In this document: positions 58,607 through 64,000 of the stretch, piece after piece | Layout of the letters: each line of letters begins with the position of its first letter | Numbering within the stretch: position 1 is the first letter of the stretch | Assembly (NCBI RefSeq): GCF_029478665.1 | Contig: NZ_JARPQB010000022.1 | Location: forward strand, 28,731-92,730 | Direction: 5' to 3' | Length of the DNA stretch: 64,000 bases | DNA from: Pseudomonas entomophila | GTDB lineage: Bacteria; Pseudomonadota; Gammaproteobacteria; Pseudomonadales; Pseudomonadaceae | Position numbers and translations under genes: made by a program | Notes under the pieces: model-generated | What the model was told of the DNA's origin: nothing | Databases searched by the model: none | What the model saw: the letters and a program-made list of their open reading frames with translations, nothing else

Positions 58607-59956
58607 ATGCACAACCAGATAGCCAGCTTTCGCGCGGCGCTCGACGCGCGCCCGGTGTCTCCCTATCAGTGGCGCCTGCTGCTGCTGCTGATCCTGCTGT
58701 TGGTCACCGATGGTTATGACGCCCAGGTGCTGGGCTACGTGATTCCGGCGCTGGCCCAGGACTGGGGGCTGGAGAAGGCCGCCTTCGGGCCGGTGTTCAG
58801 CGCCAACCTGTTCGGCCTGACGGTCGGTTCGCTGGCAGTGACGCCCTTGGCCGACCGCTTCGGCGTGCGCCGGGTACTGCTGTGCTGCGTGCTGCTGTAC
58901 GCCAGCCTGACGGTGCTGATGGTGTTTTCCACCTCTCTCGACAGCCTGATGCTGGCGCGATTCCTCTGCGGTATCGGCATGGGCGGCGCCATGCCCAGTG
59001 CCATGGCGTTGATGGCCGACTATGCGCCGCCGCGCCTGCGTACATTGATGGTGACCCTGGCCGCTTGCGGCTTTTCGCTGGGAGGCGCTGCGGGCGGCTT
59101 CGTCGCGGCGGGCTTCATCGACCAGCACGGTTGGCAGGCGGTGTTCCTCGCCGGCGGGGTGGCGCCGTTGCTGTTGTTCCCTTTCTTGGCTTTGTACCTG
59201 CCCGAGTCGCTGCCACGCTTGCTGCGTGATGCACCGCCGTACGCTCGGTTGCAACGAATTGTCGCCCGCTTGCTTCCAGGTTGGCAGGTTCCAGCGGCTC
59301 AAGTCGCCACCGATGAACCCGCAGACAGCAAGCTCACCATGGTGGCGTTGTTCCGCGACGGTTTCGCTCGGCCAACCTTGCTGCTGTGGGGCACCTTCTT
59401 CGTCAGCCTGATCCTGCTGTATTTCATGATCAGCTGGCTGCCGTCGTTGCTGCAGGAAAGCGGGCTGGCACTGAACCAGGCGAACCTGGTCACTTCGTTG
59501 TTCCTGTTCGCCGGCACCTTCGGCGCGGTGTGCCTGGCCTGGTGCGCCGACCGCATGAAGAACAAGGCCCGCCTGTTGGCCGGCGTATTGCTGGGGGCCG
59601 CGGTGTTCAGTGTGCTGGTCGGCCTGAACCATGACGACCCACGCTGGCTGGTACCCAGCGTGTTCGCCGCGGGTTTCTGCATCATCGGTGGGCAACTGAC
59701 GCTCAATGCCTTCGTCAGCAACTTCTACCCGGCCCAGGTGCGCGCCACTGGCACCGGTTGGGCGCTGGGCGTGGGGCGCTTCGGCTCGATCCTCGGGCCG
59801 CTCATCGGCAGCCTGCTGCTGACCCTGCACATGCCGGTGGAGCAGATCTTCTTCTTCTGCGCCATCCCGGCGTTGCTGGGGGCACTGCTGGTCAGCCAGG
59901 TGCGGGCGCCACGGCCACGTGAAGTAGCGCCCAAGGGTGAAGCGTTAATGGATTGA
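58607..59956 (+). CDS. MFS transporter, aromatic acid:H+ symporter type
   Basis: The 449-aa product starts at ATG 58607. It has twelve membrane segments and AAHS-family motifs: LLVTDGYDAQVLGYVIPAL in helix 1 (Asp for aromatic acids) and LADRFGVRRVLL between helices 2 and 3. PAQVRATGTGWALGVGR near helices 10-11 is also typical. Its place after the hmg operon suggests uptake of homogentisate, phenylacetate or another aromatic acid. The end overlaps the convergent SirB1 gene by 12 bp. Confidence 0.85.
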   Translation: MHNQIASFRAALDARPVSPYQWRLLLLLILLLVTDGYDAQVLGYVIPALAQDWGLEKAAFGPVFSANLFGLTVGSLAVTPLADRFGVRRVLLCCVLLYASLTVLMVFSTSLDSLMLARFLCGIGMGGAMPSAMALMADYAPPRLRTLMVTLAACGFSLGGAAGGFVAAGFIDQHGWQAVFLAGGVAPLLLFPFLALYLPESLPRLLRDAPPYARLQRIVARLLPGWQVPAAQVATDEPADSKLTMVALFRDGFARPTLLLWGTFFVSLILLYFMISWLPSLLQESGLALNQANLVTSLFLFAGTFGAVCLAWCADRMKNKARLLAGVLLGAAVFSVLVGLNHDDPRWLVPSVFAAGFCIIGGQLTLNAFVSNFYPAQVRATGTGWALGVGRFGSILGPLIGSLLLTLHMPVEQIFFFCAIPALLGALLVSQVRAPRPREVAPKGEALMD

Positions 59957-60751
59957 GCGCTTGCCACTGGGCAGCTGGCTCAGGCGCTCGCCAAGCTTGA
60001 GGCGCTGCACCGGGTCGTCGGTCAGCAGCAGGGCGTGCTCCAGGTCGAAGCGTTCGGCCTGGGGGCAGTCCAGGTGTTGGTACAGGGTGGCACGGGCCAG
60101 GTAGTCACCCACCTGCACCGGGCCCAGCTGCATGACCCGCTCGGCATCGATCAGCGCGGCCAGGTCGTTGTCGTTGCTGCTGTGCAACTGGCGCAGGTTG
60201 CGTGACAGGCGCTGCAGCATCTGCATCGGCGAGGCGCTGTGCAGGTGCTCGGCGGTCAGCGTGACCTGCGGGCCGAACTGGCGAGCCAGCAGGTCGCGGC
60301 AGTCGTTGGGGTAGAGGCGCCGGCCCCCGCAGGGGTCGAGCAGGTGATCGGCACCGGGCACGCGCAGCAGGAAGTGGCCGGGAAAGTTGACCCCCTCCAG
60401 CGGGATCGACAGACACCGCGCCAGCTCCAGGGCCAGGATGGCCAGGGGCAGCGGCTGGCCACGGCGGCGTTGCAGCACCTTGTCCATCAGGGCCGCCTGC
60501 GGGCGCAGTGGCTGGTACTCGTCCTGTTGAAAACCCAGGGCATTCAACTGGCGCAGTAGCGGCTGGGCCAGCTCGTTGAGCGGCAGCATCGGCAGGCTGG
60601 CGCTGACCTCGCGCTGCAGCTCGTGCAGGCGGGCGAGGCCGGCCGCGGGCTCGACGGCCCGGTCATGCTCGGCGGCGATCCACAGGGCGGCTTCCAGCAG
60701 GGCGGCCGGCTCGCGTTCCAGGCAGGCCAGGCAGGCTTGGCGTGGGTTCAT
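59945..60751 (-). CDS. SirB1-family transglutaminase-like/TPR protein
   Basis: The 268-aa product shows the SirB1 pattern: MDKVLQRRRGQPLPLAILAL, GVNFPGHFLLRV and DPCGGRRLYPNDCRDLL. The family's transglutaminase-like Cys-His positions are partly present (PGHFLL, DPCGG). A C-terminal TPR-like region follows. Function unknown. Confidence 0.8.
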   Translation of the reverse strand: MNPRQACLACLEREPAALLEAALWIAAEHDRAVEPAAGLARLHELQREVSASLPMLPLNELAQPLLRQLNALGFQQDEYQPLRPQAALMDKVLQRRRGQPLPLAILALELARCLSIPLEGVNFPGHFLLRVPGADHLLDPCGGRRLYPNDCRDLLARQFGPQVTLTAEHLHSASPMQMLQRLSRNLRQLHSSNDNDLAALIDAERVMQLGPVQVGDYLARATLYQHLDCPQAERFDLEHALLLTDDPVQRLKLGERLSQLPSGKRSIH

Positions 60752-60874
60752 GGCACCTCTCCATCACGCTTAACTTGTAGCCCTGGCGCTGGTTTTCGTC
60801 CAGTGGTCCGACCGTGTCGCGGCGGGTTTGCACCTGCCTATACTGGAGAGAGCACCTCACGGGGGAGCCTGTCG

Positions 60875-61894
60875 ATGTTCGCCCTCATGCAAAGTACCCG
60901 CACCCAGTCGCTGCACCTGTTCATCGACCCGCCGACGGGCCTCAAGGCCGTGGTGGTGATCCACAGCGAGCAGTTGGGGCCGGCGATCGGCGGTTGCCGC
61001 TACCTGCCCTATGCCGACGATGAAAGCGCCATGACCGATGCCATCCGCCTGGCCCAGGGCATGAGCTACAAGGCTGCCCTGGCGGGGTTGCCGATGGGCG
61101 GCGGCAAGGCAGTGATCGTGCGCAACCCCCATGTGGAAAACCGCGCTGCGCTGTTCGAGGCCTTCGGTCGCTTCGTCGACACGCTCCAGGGCCGTTTCAT
61201 CACCGCCGTGGACAGCGGCACCTCGACCCTCGACATGGACTGCATTGCCCAGACCACCCCTCATGTGACCAGCACCACCGCTGCGGGCGACCCGTCACCC
61301 CACGCGGCCATGGGCGTATTCGCCGGTATTCGCGCCACCTCCATGGCCCGGCTGGGCAGCGACAACCTGGAAGGCTTGCGGGTGGCGGTGCAGGGGCTGG
61401 GGAATGTGGGCTATGCGTTGGCCGAACAACTGCATGCGGCGGGCGCCGAGCTGCTGGTCAGCGATCTGGACCCTGGGAAGGTACGGCTGGCGGTGGAGCA
61501 GTTTGGGGCTCATCCGGTGGTCAACGACGCGTTGATCAGCACGCCGTGCGACATCTTTGCGCCGTGTGGGGTGGGGCCAGTGCTCACCGGCCAGAGCGTC
61601 ATGCAGTTGCGTTGCGCGGCGGTGGCGGGTTCTGCCAACAACCAGCTGACCACCTTGCAGGTGGCCGATCAGCTGGAAACCCGGGGGATTCTGTACGCGC
61701 CCGACTATGTGATCAACGCTGGCGGGCTGATCTACGTGGTGCTCAAGCACCGTGGCGAGGAGCTGGGCACCATCACCGCGCACCTGGCGCGGATCCCGAC
61801 CCGGCTGACCGACGTGTTCGCCCATGCCCAGGCGGAGAAGCGCTCGCCGGCGCGGGTGGCGCAGATGCTGGCGGAGCGGTTGTTGTACGGTTGA
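60875..61894 (+). CDS. Leu/Glu/Phe/Val dehydrogenase (leucine dehydrogenase-like)
   Basis: The 339-aa product starts at ATG 60875 behind GGGGGAGCCTGTCG. Catalytic Lys residues lie in GMSYKAALAGLPMGGGKAVI, and the NAD fold has VQGLGNVGYALAEQL. It reversibly deaminates branched-chain or aromatic amino acids. Leucine dehydrogenase is the closest match by length and motifs. Confidence 0.85.
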   Translation: MFALMQSTRTQSLHLFIDPPTGLKAVVVIHSEQLGPAIGGCRYLPYADDESAMTDAIRLAQGMSYKAALAGLPMGGGKAVIVRNPHVENRAALFEAFGRFVDTLQGRFITAVDSGTSTLDMDCIAQTTPHVTSTTAAGDPSPHAAMGVFAGIRATSMARLGSDNLEGLRVAVQGLGNVGYALAEQLHAAGAELLVSDLDPGKVRLAVEQFGAHPVVNDALISTPCDIFAPCGVGPVLTGQSVMQLRCAAVAGSANNQLTTLQVADQLETRGILYAPDYVINAGGLIYVVLKHRGEELGTITAHLARIPTRLTDVFAHAQAEKRSPARVAQMLAERLLYG

Positions 61895-61933
61895 GAGCGG
61901 GGCGGTTCGCCGGCTTGCCGGCGAACACCGAAA

Positions 61934-62197
61934 TCACTCCGCCGAACCGCCTTCAAGCAACTCCGCCAACGCATCCGGCTGGCTCTTGAACGCCCGGGCG
62001 AACACATCGCGGTTCTTGGCCATGTAGATCCCGGCTTCCTCGACCTGCTGTTCGCTCATCGACGGCACGGCCTTGTGCAGCACCTCGGCCAGGCGTTCGG
62101 CCAGTTCGAGCATCTTGTCGTGACGGTCTGCTTCGGCCTTATCCATGAACAAGCGCTCCGGGTCGCGGCTGCTGCGGTACACCACTTCGACGGCCAT
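61934..62197 (-). CDS. yebG: SOS-response protein YebG
   Basis: The 87-aa product starts MAVEVVYRSSRDPERLFMDK, the YebG signature. A perfect LexA box lies 43 bp upstream. YebG is a DNA-damage-inducible protein of unclear function. Conservation of the N-terminus and the LexA box make the call firm. Confidence 0.9.
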   Translation of the reverse strand: MAVEVVYRSSRDPERLFMDKAEADRHDKMLELAERLAEVLHKAVPSMSEQQVEEAGIYMAKNRDVFARAFKSQPDALAELLEGGSAE

Positions 62198-62239
62198 TCA
62201 TCACCTCTGTGCCTTTTTGCTGGTTAGGGTTGCGGACAA

Positions 62240-62255
62240 CTGTATCTTTATACAG
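62240..62255 (-). promoter_or_regulatory. LexA box of yebG
   Basis: CTGT-ATCTTTAT-ACAG matches the LexA consensus CTGT-N8-ACAG. Confidence 0.85.
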
Positions 62256-62440
62256 TACAGGCGAAAGCCACCGGACCGCAACCACGATGATGGCCTTTTG
62301 CGCTGAAAAACAGCGTAGCCCACAGGTGCCCTGCGGCAATCGGCCGCCTTCCAAGGCAAGGGCGTGGCCCTTTAACTGCATGGCACAAGCGTCACAGAGG
62401 TGGCGCACCATCCTTCAGCCGTATCGGGGAATCGAACATC

Positions 62441-62911
62441 GTGAACATCAAATGGGCAGACAAACTGCGCAAGGGCCTGCATGGCTCGGCCGACTCGCTG
62501 GGCAACCTGTGCGTGGAGGCTTTCCACTACCTGGCGCTGTTCGGCATCGGCGCGATCACCGCCTATGCGGCGGTGGTCACCTTCATGGACATGCTGGGCA
62601 AGGGTGGGGTCAGCGTCGATGACATTCTGCTGCTGTTCATCTACCTGGAGCTGGGCGCCATGGTGGGGATCTACTTCAAGACCAACCACATGCCCATCCG
62701 CTTCCTGCTGTACGTGGCGATCACCGCGCTGACCCGCCTGCTGATCGGCGACGTGTCGCACCACAAGGCGCCGGACGTCGGCCTGTTGTACGTGTGCGGC
62801 GGCATCCTGCTGCTGGCGTTTGCCATCCTGGTGGTGCGCTACGCCTCGTACCGCTACCCGTCGACCAAGGTGCTGGACGCCAACGGCAAGGAAGTGGAAG
62901 AGGGCAAGTAA
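62441..62911 (+). CDS. psiE: PsiE-family membrane protein (GTG start)
   Basis: The 156-aa product is read from GTG at 62441 behind GGGGAATCGAACATC. It has four membrane segments and PsiE motifs (EAFHYLALFGIGAITAYAAV, LYVAITALTRLLIGD). In E. coli psiE is induced by phosphate starvation; its function is not known. A phosphate-control (Pho) box is not evident upstream. Confidence 0.85.
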   Translation: MNIKWADKLRKGLHGSADSLGNLCVEAFHYLALFGIGAITAYAAVVTFMDMLGKGGVSVDDILLLFIYLELGAMVGIYFKTNHMPIRFLLYVAITALTRLLIGDVSHHKAPDVGLLYVCGGILLLAFAILVVRYASYRYPSTKVLDANGKEVEEGK

Positions 62912-62914
62912 GCC

Positions 62915-63202
62915 TCAGTTGGCCAGTGTGCTGGCTGGGAAGCGTTGTTGGCAGGTAAGGGCGGCCAGCACTTCCAGCGGGTTCTGCCCAAGCTCGATGG
63001 CCAGGCCCAGGTGGATGCTGTCGATGACCCGTTGCAGGCGCACCGGGTCGTTGCGCTGGGCCTCGCTGACCAGGCGCTTGGCGACCACGCCGCTGTCGTC
63101 GGACAGCGTCAGCATGATGCTGCCGTCCAGGCGCTCGATGCTCAGGTTGACCCGGTATTCGGGGGCGAAGGCGGCGCTGATCTGCTCGAAAGGGTTGTTC
63201 AT
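62915..63202 (-). CDS. DUF3509 family protein
   Basis: The 95-aa product is read from ATG 63202 (MNNPFEQISAAFAPEYRVN). It matches the Pseudomonas-restricted DUF3509 family (VNLSIERLDGSIMLTLSDDS, RLQRVIDSIHLGL). Function unknown. Its stop lies 3 bp from the convergent psiE stop. Confidence 0.85.
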   Translation of the reverse strand: MNNPFEQISAAFAPEYRVNLSIERLDGSIMLTLSDDSGVVAKRLVSEAQRNDPVRLQRVIDSIHLGLAIELGQNPLEVLAALTCQQRFPASTLAN

Positions 63203-63283
63203 GGTCAACTTCTGCACTGAATGACTGCAGGAGTTGACCGGGGCAGGGCGGGGTTGGTTCAGGCCCGCTGATCGGCCTGGACG

Positions 63284-63309
63284 AAAACGCCCGGCGCAAG
63301 GCCGGGCGT
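63284..63309 (-). terminator. Terminator after the HPF-like gene
   Basis: ACGCCCGGC-GCAAG-GCCGGGCGT is followed by a T tract on the minus strand (four A on plus, 63284-63287). It lies 24 bp after the stop. Confidence 0.7.
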
Positions 63310-63332
63310 TGGTTGTGTGCATCGCTTGAGCT

Positions 63333-63680
63333 TCAGGCGTCCGGGTCACTCAGCTCCAGGGCGCCGCGCTTGCTGCGCAACTTGCCGTAGAAATGCTCCA
63401 GCGCGTTGTTCAGCTTGCCGGCCGCGCCGTCGACGGCCTGGTCCAGCGAAGTGGCGGTGTGGGTCACGGAAATCGGTTGGTGGCCTTTGGGGCGAGCCTC
63501 CATCTGGCAGCGTTTGTCATGCGGTCCGGGTTTTATGCCGTTCTCGTCGCGCAGGTGCACCTCGATGCGGGTGAGGTCGTCCTCGAAGCGTTCGAGCGAG
63601 GCGTGCAGTGTGCTGCGGACCCACTCGTCGAGCCGGATGTTGCCTTCGATATGGTTGCTGCTGTTGACCTGGATTTGCAT
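63333..63680 (-). CDS. HPF/RaiA-family ribosome-associated protein
   Basis: The 115-aa product has the RaiA/HPF alpha-beta fold pattern: MQIQVNSSNHIEGNIRLDEW, LTRIEVHLRDENG, QMEARPKGHQPISVTHTATS and a final amphipathic helix. It binds the 30S A/P sites to stabilise inactive ribosomes in stationary phase. It is a short form, distinct from the long HPF encoded with rpoN. Confidence 0.85.
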   Translation of the reverse strand: MQIQVNSSNHIEGNIRLDEWVRSTLHASLERFEDDLTRIEVHLRDENGIKPGPHDKRCQMEARPKGHQPISVTHTATSLDQAVDGAAGKLNNALEHFYGKLRSKRGALELSDPDA

Positions 63681-64000
63681 GATTCAATCCTTATTCAGCT
63701 TGCTCGCAGGGAGGCGTGCCTAGGCCCTTGAGGCCGTTGGTATTTCTTTGCCTCTTGACTCTAAGGTCAGGCAAGCGCGGAGCGAATTCAACCCCCTTTT
63801 GAAAATAAATTTGCTGTTGCAAAAGCACCGTGGCATGACCGTGGTCATGGCGAAGATTTCCGTTTCTGACTTTTTGGTCAACTGCGCAAGAAGTTGCGCA
63901 CTCAAATGTGGATAAGTGTGTGAATACATTGATGTAGAGCATGCGCAGCAAGGCCTGCAGCCAACTGCGCAACTTTTTGCCACCACTGCGCAAGAAGTTG
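63681..64000. other. AT-rich intergenic region with ACTGCGCAAGAAGTTG repeats, cut by window edge
   Basis: No convincing gene. The 16-mer ACTGCGCAAGAAGTTG occurs at 63881-63896 and again at 63985-64000, with a variant ACTGCGCAACTTTTTG near 63964. TGCGCAA-GAAG-TTGCGCA (63883-63900) is also a hairpin. The array continues beyond the window. Confidence 0.5.

Noticed and set aside
55543..58614. A 1023-aa minus-strand frame opposite hmgA-fahA-maiA
   Set aside because: Shadow of three well-identified genes, with low-complexity composition and no ribosome binding site.
63905..63913. TGTGGATAA, a DnaA-box match
   Set aside because: It is isolated; a similar match lies inside pilC (near 432). A single box is not evidence for an origin.
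63691..63993. A 100-aa minus-strand frame at the window end
   Set aside because: It spans the AT-rich repeat region, has no ribosome binding site and no recognisable protein pattern.

Overview
The window looks like a chromosomal segment of a high-GC gammaproteobacterium of the Pseudomonas putida type. The supporting signs are the pilA/tRNA-Thr(CGT) neighbourhood, FabV as an enoyl-ACP reductase, the hmg homogentisate cluster, the folM-DUF1244-HopJ and flavodoxin neighbourhood, DUF3509, and many Pseudomonas-style REP palindromes (GTAGGAGC...GCTCCTAC) between genes. Genes are dense, mostly GC-rich, and often overlap by 4-20 bp.

Region 1 (1-1950): type IV pilus genes (pilC cut by the window edge, divergent pilA), then tRNA-Thr(CGT) and a strong terminator. 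Region 2 (1950-10232): an AT-richer island directly downstream of the tRNA. It encodes a giant (about 2170 aa) nuclease-STAND NTPase of Avs type, an AbiV-family abortive-infection protein and a small KTSC protein. A 12-bp copy of the tRNA 3' end and two tandem 12-bp repeats at the far end look like attR and integrase arm sites. No integrase is visible.

Region 3 (10233-19240) is a mosaic of small accessory modules. Two near-complete copies and one decayed copy of a C4-type antisense-RNA unit are present. The two complete copies each have a promoter, a hairpin leader with a terminator, a C4-like RNA, complementary target sites next to the ribosome binding site, two translationally coupled small genes and a terminator. 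Between and beside them lie a lipoprotein transglycosylase, an XRE-ImmA/IrrE plus PIN pair, an M15 peptidase plus membrane protein pair in AT-rich DNA, and a nucleotidyltransferase plus winged-helix pair. A 60-bp fragment of the transglycosylase gene recurs at 19053-19112, so the block is bounded by a broken duplication.

Region 4 (19240-50640) is core-like: a 2OG-Fe(II) oxygenase, an RsbQ-like hydrolase with a PAS histidine kinase, relBE, surface lipoproteins, metE divergent from an MTHFR-like gene, an Acr3-like transporter, a thiolase, a PepSY/cytochrome b561 pair, an agmatine catabolic operon with a divergent LysR gene, fabV, the folM operon, a flavodoxin, a cidAB-like operon with its LysR gene, and several hydrolases and SDRs. 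REP palindromes sit in most gaps and in places supply stop codons.

Region 5 (50640-64000): a 1055-aa putative toxin of the dermonecrotic-toxin-like Pseudomonas group, then hmgR divergent from hmgA-fahA-maiA (homogentisate to fumarate and acetoacetate), an MFS transporter, a SirB1-type protein, a Leu/Glu-type dehydrogenase, yebG with a LexA box, psiE, DUF3509 and an HPF-like ribosome-associated protein. The window ends in an AT-rich, repeat-bearing intergenic region.

The main candidates for undescribed biology are the tRNA-linked defence island, the C4-controlled small-gene units and the M15 peptidase/membrane protein pair.
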